Notes under the pieces: generated by a model | What the model was told of the DNA's origin: nothing | The model's database searches: none | The model's input: only the letters and a program-made list of their open reading frames with translations | Translations under genes and position numbers: made by a program | Shown: positions 54,358 to 64,000 of the stretch, in pieces | Layout of the letters: each line of letters begins with the position of its first letter | Position numbering within the stretch: position 1 is the first letter of the stretch | Assembly (NCBI GenBank): GCA_963971575.1 | Contig: OZ020611.1 | Location: 146,346,419-146,410,418, forward strand | Length of the DNA stretch: 64,000 bases | DNA from: Liopterus haemorrhoidalis | Taxonomy: Eukaryota > Arthropoda > Insecta > Coleoptera > Dytiscidae | Direction of reading: 5' to 3'

Positions 54358-54964
54358 CAGCGTTTCTTAAACTGTGGTCCGCGGACCTCTGGGGGTCCGC
54401 GTAAACATTACTAGGGGTCCGCGAAACAATTTGGACATTAACTTTACATCCCCCAACTTTTCGCTTTTATTCAAATAACTCATTTAATAAAAATCCTACA
54501 TGGTCAAGACTTTTTGTATTTGTTGTTATCTACTAATTATTGACATAACTTAACAATAATTAGTAAAAATTTAATTATTTTTATTCAACTGCAAATTATT
54601 TACAGAAAACATATTATAATAAGATCTATTTTGACCAATATTTGACCAAGAAATGTTTGTATGAGTTTAACGTATTATAATTTGTAACTTTTTTTATTCT
54701 TTTTACTACTATTTTTATTAACTTTATGTTTTTTATTTTATATGCTAATAAAAATGTTCCTCTATAAATGCACAAGAACATTTATTAAAATAACCAACGA
54801 TACATTTTTACCAATATTTATTACAACGTAGTACCTATGAGATTATTGAGCCAGAAATTAAGTCTCAAGAACGACGTAAAATGCCTAGGGTTGGGATGGG
54901 GTCCGCAAAAAAAAAAAGTTGTTCAAGTGGGGGTCCGCGGACTACATAAGTTTAAGAACCACTG
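54358..54964. mobile_element. 607-bp hAT element without transposase
   Basis: CAGCGTTTCTTAAACTGTGG and AAGTTTAAGAACCACTG ends, with perfect ATCTACAC duplications (54350-54357 and 54965-54972). GGTCCGCG motifs repeat near both ends. Lies downstream of the third visible exon, in the next Wnt11 intron. Confidence 0.93.
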
Positions 54965-55196
54965 ATCTACACAGTTTTTCTTCACAGTTCTCGCGACTAA
55001 CCATGCTGTTAACTGACGATAGTTGATGTAGGCTTGTTAAGAGTTTCTGGATCATATTGAAAACTAAGGGATTTGAAATACTTACAATATAGGTTCATAA
55101 ATATTGTCTCAATTTGTTCCGTTCTCAATTTGGTTCTCAATTTGGACAATTTGATAAGAAATTTTTATTTTTTTTCTCTTCAATACACTTTTTATT

Positions 55197-56740
55197 TAGA
55201 AGCTTAGGGCAAGGGGAGTGTTACTTGTAAGGCTGAAATATCTTATTTATCATTTACTTAACAGCAAAAATGAATATGGGAAAATAAACTATGCCTCTCT
55301 GTTTAATGTAGTTTTTAATAATTATGGGATAGTTATAAAATCTACATATATCTCCCTTATTAATGACTAAACAGCAAAATATATGTTTATGTTTTTTTTT
55401 TTCAGTAACATAAATATTTGGGGAGTTACGGGGGGACACCATAAATCTAAGATTTTGGAATATATACCTTATTATCGATATAACAAAAATTGTTTGTATT
55501 AAGAGAACAAATCTTTTTTGTTGCATACACTTTTAAATGAATATTTGGGAAGTTACGGGGGGACTCGGAAACTATAATATAGTCGGATTGCTGATAGGTG
55601 ACTGTTCGTTGCTACAAGTATCGATGTACAATACTATATGCTTTCTCTGTCTATATCATTATAATTATTTGCATACCCATAGTAACGTATAGTGACGCAA
55701 GTTGACAACTAACCTTCCAAATTATTTTAATAAAAAACAAAGCATTAGAAAGAAACGGCATGATTCGTAGATATCTTTACTAATTAGAGCGCGAGAATAA
55801 ATTCACAGCAGTACTCAAACAAACAAAATTATAACTAAGGAAAAACTTATATTCATACGTAAATTTTGGATTATAATTTGTTGTTTAATTAAATTAAATT
55901 TTTATTTTTCACCTAAGTACAAAGTATTAAAATATTAAGTAAAAATATTTTTATTCATATAATAATATATTGCTACAAGTTGTATTTAAATTTTTATTTT
56001 TATTTAAAAAAAAATTAGTCACTGTAATGCATGATATCGTCGTCATCTGAACTATCGTTGTCATTTCTTGTAATTATTATTATTGGATTAATATCATCAA
56101 CAATCCTTTCCCTTTCCCACCATTCATTTATTAAATTTTCGATTTTTTTAACAGATTTTGCCCAAATTTCACAACTAATTTGATCACAGGCTACTTGCCA
56201 CATTTTCAAAACTTCGATATCACTATATCCGTTTTGACCAATATGTCTATCATAATAATTTTTAGTTATACCCCAAATTAGTTCAATGGGGTTAAACTGG
56301 CAGTAATAAGAAGGAAATCTTAGTACTTCATGACCATACGTTTGTGCCAATGTGTCAATAAAATAAACTGGTTCAGATTTTAATTTCGATGTAGTTTTTA
56401 ATAAGTAGATTATTTAATAGCAAGGAGCAAGGGAAGTATTACTTATAGGGTTGAAATATGTCATTTATCTAGTGTCTATATGTCGTTTACTTAACAGCAA
56501 AAATGAATTTGAGAAAATAAAATATTGCTGTCTGCTAATACAATTTTTTAATAAGATATATATTCGGGGAGCTACGGGGACAGCTATCTATAAACAAAGT
56601 ATCTCATTTATTATTTACTTAACATAAAAAATATATACAAAAAAATGGTTTAGAATAAAGAAACGATTATTTTATGTTCTACTTAAAATTGAAATATCTC
56701 ACTTATAATTTACCTTACAGCAAAAATGTATATTACAAAA
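55197..56740. repeat. direct repeats around a transposase relic
   Basis: 55197-55570 and 56410-56740 share, in the same orientation, GGGAAGTATTACTTATAGG-like, TGAAATAT-T-ATTTAT, TTTACTTAACAGCAAAAATG and GGGGAGYTACGGGG blocks. The blocks themselves recur within each flank, so they are subterminal tandem words. They may be the two ends of one element whose gene is at 56015-56400. Confidence 0.5.
56015..56400 (-). pseudogene. IS630-like DDE transposase, C-terminal remnant
   Basis: Minus strand: EPVYFIDTLAQTYGHEVLRF, PSYYCQFNPIELIWGITKNY, CEIWAKSVKKIENLINEWWE, then an acidic tail DNDSSDDDDIMHYSD. NPIELIW carries the catalytic Glu; GHEVLRxPxYxCxxNPIELIW is typical of an insect-wide group of IS630-like transposases. 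The helix-turn-helix and both Asp blocks are missing. In one open frame over about 125 codons. Confidence 0.72.
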
Positions 56741-56767
56741 ACCATACGAAGTACGGGTACTCTAGCT

Positions 56768-57697
56768 CAGTGTTCTTCAACCTTTTGCACCTGCGGACCG
56801 GTGAAAATAGGTTAAATATTTCGCGGACCGGCTGAAAGTTAAGATAATTTGATATACGTGGCTGCAGATTTGTTTCTGGGAGACTAAGCGCTGCATTGAC
56901 ATCCTTTCGATTTCTCTGTTTCGTTTTTAATATTGACATGGCTGAAAAAGTCTTTTCGCACAATAGAAAGTCGAAAAAATGACCAATAATTTGATAACTC
57001 AAATATGAATGTTCTTTTTCTTGCGATTTCCAAAATTGAGACAATGATTGCATTTTATGTCTGGACACCAGATTGACATCAGAAGACAACTCGATCAGCT
57101 TTTCTTTTTCACGAGGATCAAGTGCACATGGCTTTATATTTTCCAAGAATGGATTATTAATCCAGAAGTTTACCTGATAATGACCTTTACGAGGAATTTC
57201 AGCTAATGCTCTTAAATGTTGACTTATGTTGAATATGACTTTCTGGTTGACATCAGCAGCAATCAAAAATTCTTCCAAAAGTGGAAATATTTATATATCT
57301 TTCTCTTGTAAGCGACTATTTCAAAGGTTTAGCTTCTTTTTGAAAGTATCCATTTCATTTTTAAAATAAAAATATTTGTATATGACCCCTGCAGACAATT
57401 ATTAACTTCATTGGGCAGACTGAATATGTCCGCCATGTATGCAAGTTTTGCCAGCACTCAAATGCACGGCAAAATCTGGAAACACGATCTAAAGAAGTAG
57501 GAAAAATAGCCGCGAGAGGCTTTGTATTGGGGCTAGTAAATATTAATTAAATCATGGTTCGGACAAAAGTTAGCTTCGGCGTCGAGTAAAAAAATGTGCT
57601 ATATACTCGTGAACATAAGTGTGCACTCACATGATTCAGCCGAAGGTTTTCGCGGACCGGCAGGAATTTTCTGCGGACCACGGGTTGAAGAACACTG
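56768..57697 (-). mobile_element. hAT element with transposase C-terminal half
   Basis: CAGTGTTCTTCAACC and GGTTGAAGAACACTG ends, with perfect CTCTAGCT duplications (56760-56767 and 57698-57705). Minus-strand transposase from about 57480: AYMADIFSLPNEVNNCLQG, a frame break, then an open frame to 56740 with LRALAEIPRKGHYQVNFW, DPREKEKLIELSSD and FFDFLLCEKTFSAMSILKTK, followed by QRNRKDVNAALSL. LCExxFSAMxILKxKxRNR is the hAT C-terminal core (GTF2IRD2/SCAND3-like). The stop lies in the terminal repeat. The N-terminal half and catalytic Asp are deleted. Confidence 0.92.
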
Positions 57698-58338
57698 CTC
57701 TAGCTAGTTATAATAATAAACTAGTTGTTAATTGTCAAGGCTAGCAATATGGGAGACCTTGGTTCAATGCACCAAGGCCTCAAGATTTATAGGAGCTCCC
57801 AGAAAAAATCTGCTCCCGCTCTTCAAGTGATTTTCTAAATTTCAGATCCCAACTCTCGGAAGTGACTTTTTCGTGAAGGAATAACATTTTTCATGGCAGT
57901 TTTGTGGGACCACAAAAACTTACACCCAGACTAATTACTTTATAATTACTGAATTACATAAAAAACATTTTTGTTTTTATTAAAATAAAGGTTTGAGCAA
58001 GAAATAGGCCAAGACAATCTCAAACTTGTGTAAAACCGAGAAAAATATATTAATTCTCATTTGATAAAACATAAAATAGTGTTTGAGAAAATCAAAATTT
58101 GGAATCAGGATTTTATAAGTACATTTTCGATTGTAATAATATCAGGTCGTCAAGAATGAAATTTATAGTTAATAATATTGCCAACTTTAACAGCTTATTA
58201 TTTGACATTGGCTTAATATTTTACCATTCTGTTTTTTTTTTTTTTGTTTGGAAAGTTACACATCTCGCCTGTTTAACGAAATCATTTTATGATTTAAAAA
58301 ATATCAAAAACTTTTTTTTTAAATTAATTTTGTTGAAA

Positions 58339-59067
58339 ATGGAACGGTCGGATATTTGCACTATTATGAAGTATGAGTTCTTACGTGGAACTACGGCACG
58401 TGGAACTACGGCGCAGGCCGCGCGAAACATTAATAGTGTATTTGGCTCTAGTGTTACTACGCAGCAGCCAATATCAAATTGGTTCACCAAATTTCGTACA
58501 GGTAACTTAAAAACCAAACAAAACAAAAAAACTGACTCATCGATCACAGCAGAAATATTCTGCAACCAACTGGACGAAATGATGCAAAAACTTAAAGTAA
58601 AACCGCCTAGATTGGTCAACAGATCGACTCCTATCTTATTGCATGATAACGCTAGACCACACACTGCACAAATGACTGTGACAAAACTACAGGAATTGGA
58701 GTTGGAACTTCTTCATCATCCTGCATACTCGCCAGACCCCACTGACTACCACTTCTCCCGCAATTTGGATAACTTTTTAATAGGAAAACAGTTTAATTCC
58801 GACAATGCTGTAAAACTGGCCTTCCAGGAATTCATTGACTCTCGTCTGCCAGGGCTTTATACCACCGGCCTGAACAACCTACTGCTGAAATGGCAAAAGT
58901 GTATAGACAATATGGGTCCATACTTTTTGCATACCGATAAAATAATTCCTTATATTTGTAAGTTATCAGTCAACTTTGCCTTTTTTTCTACAAATTTCAT
59001 CCTTGACGACCTAATATATTGCAATATGAAGATGAAGAATTATGTGACGTTCAAGAAAGAACTGTAG
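58339..59067 (+). pseudogene. mariner transposase with in-frame internal deletion
   Basis: ATG 58339 begins MERSDICTIMKYEFLRGTTA. First helix-turn-helix with an 8-residue repeat (RGTTARGTTA), NINSVFGSSVTTQQPISNWF, TKFRTGNL. It then jumps directly to ITAEIFCNQLDEMMQKLKVK, PRLVNRSTPILLHDNARPHT (second catalytic Asp), YSPDPTDYHFSRNLDNFL (third Asp; two residues lost between SPD and TDY), FQEFIDSRLPG, KWQKCIDNMGPYF. The second helix-turn-helix, WVPHEL and first Asp are gone, about 100 codons. The cecropia/Hsmar1-type signature is clear. 243 residues remain open, despite no catalytic triad; codons upstream of 58339 are not part of it. Confidence 0.85.
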
Positions 59068-60265
59068 GATTTACGAGTATAAATAACATTACATTATTAA
59101 TATTTTTTATATTACCATAAATTTAATTTTAACTAAATAAAACTGATATATTCTTGCAATAAATGAGTTAGAAAACTTATATTATCGTATATTACCTCTC
59201 AAAAATCACATTCTACAAAATAAAAAAATATTTTTCCGTCTTGTGCTTTCAGTTTGATTTTACAATTAACTAATGGAATTAAATTTTCTCAAAATTTTCC
59301 CACCAAAATTATACAAATAAAATAATATTCATAGTTCGTAGACGCTTTTCCCAATTCATACCAATTTACTTCTGACAGAGAATGTGAGTTTTGAAAATAT
59401 ACCTCGTCAATTACAATTAAACAAACTAATACTAAAAAATATTGCTTATAAATGTAATGATTTGGGCTTAAGCACTACCTGCGCAACCGCTTAACATAAA
59501 AACACTGCATTTTTACATTAAACTATAATAATTCAGTCTCAAGTCTCCATAATTAGCTAATAAAAGTCATAATTATATTAAATAAACTAATTAATACCGT
59601 TAGGAATTCTGTGGAATTCAAACTGATGCCTAATAGAAAAATCTTTACGGTTGACTGCACAATTAATTAATTATATAGTTTTATTTTATATTATAAATTA
59701 TAACAACATAAAACCTATGTTTACTGTAGCAGGTTACTAATAAATAATATTTTTTAACAAGTTACAAAATTCTTGTTAGAACATGCATATCTGATTTTAG
59801 ATATATTTCTAATATAAAATTTGATGTTATCTGCTGTTAAATTATGTCGATAAGTAAATTATTTCCTGAAATAAATTCAGGTTTTCTGTTTAGTAATATC
59901 TCATAATGGGCGGATTCAGTCATTTTTTCAGGACGGACGATTTATAGATTAAAAAAAAAAGTATTAACAACGTTCACCCCTCCTTTCATCACCAATAAAA
60001 AAACGTTCCCAAGAAATTAATAGTTTATTTTTCAACAAAATAATGATTTTTATATTTACGCAAATAAATATTATATGTATATATATAACACAAAATTTTC
60101 TTCCAGAGGGATCTTCCCCATCCTTAGAATCTATCATTGCGTCTCACCTGTTGATTTAATCTAATAAGCAAATGAAATACTACAAGTCTTAAACACACAA
60201 ATTATATTGAAAACCAGTTAAATACAGTAGTTCCAAAATTACGAAAATTTAACAACAAAAAAATT
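59068..60265. other. no gene recognised
   Basis: Very AT-rich sequence without frames over 60 codons or detectable inverted ends. Confidence 0.4.
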
Positions 60266-61227
60266 GATGCCAAAACAAATTTTATATTAAAATATTTTTT
60301 TTTTTGTTAATTTTAATTCGAACGCCTAATACCATTATTTAAGTTTCCAAATATGTGCAGTATTTTTTTTTATATGTAGCAAGGTTCATTAAGATTTTGA
60401 AAATTGCGCCTATGGTTTCCATTGGTTGTTATAAGCTCCGCCCCTCTAATTTCGTATACATTGAAACAGAATTTTAGCAATTTCCACTGGTTATTAAATT
60501 TAAGCTTTTAAAAATTAAATGCAATATTTGCCAAAATAAAACTAGAATTAAAAAAAAAAAATTTAAACAAAATAAAAATGCAAAAAAAAAAACAAAAAAT
60601 AATATTGTATCTTCGCGCAGGGATCGAACTGGGTTAGTTGGGTGATAAGCCAGCGTCATAACCATTACAACAGCATACACTTTTCAGTGTAGCGTGTTAC
60701 AAAGCTATAACTTGTGTACATTATTAGCAAAAAAACACAAAAAATGCGTTTTTTTCCAAAAACATAATCTGATCAAAAATTCCTGTTGTACTATTCCGGT
60801 TCACACCAATGTACATTACTTAGAATTTTTTTAGATTTTTAGTTTCAACCATCTAGGTTACAGGGTGTGGGACAAAAAATTTTTTGCACAATTTTAGCAA
60901 AACTCGCTTCAAAATAATTTATTTTGCAAAAATAAAAATTTGATCGTTAATCCACGTACTAAGGGCTTTCATTTGATACCTTACTCAGAATTATAAAAAA
61001 ATATTTTTTTTTCGATGAGCACATATTTGTTTATATTTTTAGTGGGATATGTTTTTTAGATGGTTTAGTATTTTTCATATGTGCGGGTCAAAGAGTTTTA
61101 TAAACATGCCAAATTTCAACTCTCTAGGTTTAGCCGTTTGGCTACAATTTTTACCGAACAGACAGACAGACAGACGACAAAATGACGGTATAAGGGTTTT
61201 TTGGTCACACTTACAAAACCCTAAAAA
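60266..61227 (+). mobile_element. GACA-tract repeat family 1, copy 3
   Basis: Starts within the family at GATGCCAAAACAAATTTT (the 5' palindrome is missing) and ends at CAAAACCCTAAAAA. Only a short CAGA tract (61159-61173). Contains the intact GATGAGCACATATTTG site used by the insertion in copy 1. Confidence 0.8.
60610..60675 (-). other. tRNA-like module in repeat copy 3
   Basis: Minus strand: TTGTAATGGTTATGACGCTGG (A-box-like) and CAGTTCGATCCCTG (B-box-like). The sequence between them differs from copies 1 and 2. Confidence 0.5.
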
Positions 61228-61359
61228 CGAAACAAAATAACTGGGAAAGTAATTTTGGACCAGTCCAAATCTCTTTCCTTTACTTACATGTCTATTGACA
61301 CGGTTGTAGCTGAGCAAGATGTCAAGTAAAACTAATCAGTTTGAACCTGGTCTTTATAA

Positions 61360-61558
61360 CAGAGTCGGATCGACCATGAGGCAAGTGAGGCACTTGCGTC
61401 AGGTGATCAATGGAAAATGGCCAAGTTAATGAAAATAATATAAAAATAATTAGCGTAATGTAATTTTATAGTTTTTGTAGTAAGCATCAAAGTATGCATC
61501 ACTTTATATAACATGTCAAAACTAGCAACGGGCGCCAACGACCCTCGCGCCGGCCCTG
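61360..61558. mobile_element. 199-bp hAT-type miniature element
   Basis: CAGAGTCGGATCGACC on the left, CTCGCGCCGGCCCTG on the right; flanking CTTTATAA and CTTTATAG match at 7 of 8. GCAAGTGAGGCACTTGC near the left is palindromic. Confidence 0.75.
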
Positions 61559-61685
61559 CTTTATAGTATTGCTTTCTGCCCAGTTACCTAATAACGAATA
61601 GGTACGTTGTAAGTTTAAAAAAAAAATTAGGTCAATAATAATGAATTGTCCCCGTGCGAAGCCGTGTGGGGTAGTTAGTTGTAAT

Positions 61686-62904
61686 ACGAGGGCTACCTTT
61701 TAAGTTTTTACAAAAACTAAGAAAGACATTTTTTTTTTTGGATCAAACTGTTTTATTGTTTTTCAAAATATTCGCCTTTAAGATTTATACACTTTTACAT
61801 ACGTTCAAACCAATTCTCGAAACATTTTTTCCACTCTGAAGTTGGTATCTCAAAAACATGATTTTCGAAGGCTTCAACAGCTTCTTGAGGTGATAAAAAT
61901 CGCTGTCCACGCATTTTATTGGGGAACAAAAAAAGGTCGTTAGAAGATAATCAGGTGAATACGTCCAATGAGACATTAATTCGATGCTTTTTTCCTTCAA
62001 ATAATCAATTGTTTGACGTGTGGGAGTTTTCATTGTCATGATGAAGAATGATGCGAAGTTTTTGATTGTTTTTCCTGATTTTGTCATTGTTGTATACCAT
62101 TCAGCATTAACTGTTCTCCGATCCTCTAAAGAAAGGAATGGTTGCGATATGTCCAGTACAACCGAAGAAACAAGCGACTAGTGCTTCGTGAACGAACAAC
62201 TTTTGAAGGTTTCGGTTCATCTTGGAAGATCCCAACAGTGGATTGTTGCTTAGTTTCCGGTTCATATGAATAAATCCAAATTTCGTCACCTGTAACGATG
62301 TTGTATACGGATTTTGCAGCACCTAGGTTGAATTTTTTTAGCATTCCCTTACACCAATCAACACGAGCCCTTTTTTTGAGCTTCAGTCAAATTATGCGGA
62401 ATCCATTGGGAACAGATCTTTTTCACAGCTAAATGTTCATACAAAATGTATTGCAGTCTGCGATATGCCAAAGGATGCCTCTATCTCACGATAAATCACA
62501 TGCCGATCATCTTCAATCATTTTGCGCACAGCATCAATGTTTTTTTGAATCACAACCGATTTTGGTCGACCTTCACGAGGTCATCACTGACGGACCAATT
62601 GTAAACAGTCTTTTCTGATGGTGCTTCGTTACCAAAAGTTGAACGAAGCGAATCTATGCATTGTTGTTGAGTTAGGCCTTTATTAAAATCGTAAAAAATC
62701 ATCCAACGAAAATCTTCACGAGTCATATCCATTTTTTCACAAACTTGTTTTTTTTAAACGCTCACTGTCAACAAACTACTCGGTTAATTTATAAGCTGCT
62801 ACTAATTTCACAATAACAAATGTCAAATTTTAGGAAAATAGTAATAACACATTTCAATATTGCCATCTAGGGGTCGTTTGTAAAAACATAAAAGGTAATC
62901 CTCA
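61686..62904 (-). mobile_element. mariner copy with degraded transposase, minus strand
   Basis: 1,219 bp with TA on both sides (61684-61685 and 62905-62906); ends CGAGGGCTACCTTTTAAG and the complement of TGAGGATTACCTTTTATG. Gene from ATG 62732 to stop 61753: MDMTREDFRWMIFYDFNKGL, TQQQCIDSLRSTFGNEAPSE, NIVTGDEIWIYSYEPETKQQ with the first catalytic Asp (Thr to Ile beside it), TGHIATIPF, LHHD block damaged by a deletion (FFIMTMKTPTRQTID), and a frame-shifted end. Not functional. Same family as 5287-6959. Confidence 0.87.
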
Positions 62905-63159
62905 TAATAATCTTAAACTCGCTGAAGTGTTCTGCAGCATATTCTCTTTAATTGTACTAAATGTGTTATATTATGTAACTTTTTAATAATGATAGAAATA
63001 TTATTAATAAAGATTTGACTGTGCTGTCAGTGGCATAGGCAGGTTTTTGGGCGCCCTCACTTGACACCAAACAGTGAATTTACTACAAGAATTTGAAAGA
63101 AACTATTTCCAGAAAAGAAAAAAAAAAAAATGGCAATGTTTGCCCAAATTTTAATCTGT

Positions 63160-63250
63160 CAAAGGTCTGTCGGTCTGTTCGGTAGAAAATGTGGCCAAAC
63201 GATTAGACCTAGATAGTTGAAATTTGGCAGCCTTTTACAACTCTTTGACC
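63160..63250 (-). mobile_element. fragment of GACA-tract repeat family 1
   Basis: Complement of the 3' portion: GTCTGTCGGTCTGTTCGGTA, GGCCAAACGATTAGACC and GAAATTTGGCA correspond to the TAGCCGTTTGGCTACAATTT region. Reduced GTCY tract. CAGTGGCATAGGCAGG at 63030 just upstream may be a hAT end. Confidence 0.6.
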
Positions 63251-63252
63251 TA

Positions 63253-63815
63253 CAGTCATGTGCGTAAAAATAGCAGTGGTTTAATGCAAATGGTAAAATT
63301 GTATTTATTTTATTTAAAGTTATTTATTTATGTAGTTGCATTACAATTATAGTACATATAATAAGTCTATAATATATTTAAGCTGGCTTAAACAAATCAA
63401 AAAATCATTTTTCTAGTGTTCGTAAAAATATCAGTGTCCACAAGTTTTCTCATGTTTTGCTAAACTAGCTAACAAAACAGTTTTATTCTTTAATACATTT
63501 TTGAGTATATTGAAAAGTAAGTTGATTTTATATTTAAAACCATCTAAAATATTAAATACCTTTCTTATTTTTTAGTAGAAATGGATAGGGCTAAACATTG
63601 CACACAGGAGAAACGTCAGTTGATTTTACAAATGTTGATTTCTGGTAAAACTTCTAAATTTATTCAGAATGTGCTAGGATGCTCCGCTAAAATGGTATCT
63701 AATACCAAAAAGTGGACTCTAGAACCTGTAAGTCTGGGTCGGATATCTAAAACTTCGCCGACAACAGATAGAAAAATTGTAAGGTATGCAAAGTTAAACA
63801 CTTTTCTTACTTCCA
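63253..63815 (+). mobile_element. Tc1-like transposon, 5' part
   Basis: Starts after TA with CAGTCATGTGCGTAAAAATA; a second copy of the motif (TTCGTAAAAATATCAGTG) about 170 bp inside indicates an IR/DR arrangement. ATG 63581: MDRAKHCTQEKRQLILQMLI, SGKTSKFIQNVLGCSAKMVS, then DRKIVRYAKLNTFLTST. This is the paired-like helix-turn-helix and the GR.S linker of a Tc1 transposase, a different lineage from 28114-29774. The gene is cut at 63815 by another element or ends beyond the window. Confidence 0.8.
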
Positions 63816-64000
63816 CAGTGGCGCAAACAGATTTTTTGCTGGGGGGTCCAATTATAGACATAATTTTTATAAAGAAATATTATATATTTAAAACTTATTA
63901 TAAACAATAACAATAATTATGAAATTTATTGTAATATTATTTATAATTTATAATCATTTCGGCAATGAACATTTGTACAACGTATTTCAAGGTAGGTACA
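63816..64000. mobile_element. hAT-like left end, cut by window
   Basis: CAGTGGCGCAAACAG followed by GCTGGGGGGTCC resembles hAT ends of the CAGTGGCG type and breaks the Tc1 reading frame. The right end is outside the window, so this stays tentative. Confidence 0.4.

Noticed and set aside
58099..58338. Upstream extension of the mariner frame by 80 codons
   Set aside because: Composition is AT/T-run noncoding, and the family start MERSxICTIMKYEF fixes the start at 58339.

Overview
This is a window of animal, most probably insect, nuclear DNA. It is strongly AT-rich, has large introns, and consists mostly of decayed, nested transposable elements. There are no operons, Shine-Dalgarno sites or other prokaryotic features. 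I cannot name the species. Very AT-rich DNA, many mariner/Tc1/hAT/piggyBac copies, short TTAGG telomere-like runs and a retained Wnt11 point to an insect outside the flies.

Host gene. The only convincing host gene is a Wnt gene on the + strand, best matched to the Wnt11 subfamily. Three coding exons are visible (25638-25888, 48571-48920, 53702-53994). They join in frame across a 22.7-kb and a 4.8-kb intron with good GT/AG signals (phases 1 and 0). The signal-peptide exon and the last cysteine-rich exon were not found, so the gene is partial in this window. Positions 25638 to 53994 and beyond are therefore Wnt11 gene territory, and the elements at 26322-53666 are intronic.

1-15.1 kb: mariner fragments, some split by hAT miniature elements; a deleted PIF/Harbinger copy keeping pieces of both of its genes; two near-identical 405-bp miniature elements; a strong palindrome; a GTCC/GTCT array; a three-level hAT nest with perfect 8-bp target duplications; and a pogo-like miniature element. 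15.1-25.6 kb: mariner copy; LINE 3' ends, one split by a hAT that itself holds a tRNA-derived SINE; a 114-bp tandem repeat; and a 1-kb inverted repeat with 353-bp arms. 25.6-48.6 kb (first visible intron): an element with about 310-bp inverted ends and gene remnants, a nearly whole Tc1 copy, a LINE with RT, a piggyBac remnant, microsatellite-bearing repeats, a nearly whole DD41D (rosa-type) mariner, and a hAT split by a microsatellite-bearing repeat. 48.6-64 kb: Wnt11 exons 2 and 3 of those visible, a THAP-like relic between direct repeats, a piggyBac-type element holding a second inverted-repeat element, hAT copies, an IS630-like transposase remnant, an internally deleted mariner, a third microsatellite-bearing copy, another mariner, and the start of a Tc1 copy.

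The most unusual signal is a repeat family seen in three long copies (33390-34848, 44992-46066, 60266-61227). It has a GACA tract near its 3' end, a terminal hairpin, and a reverse-oriented tRNA-like module that differs strongly between copies while the flanks stay alike. Target-site duplications and interruptions allow insertions to be ordered in several nests. All calls come from reading the sequence; no database search was possible.
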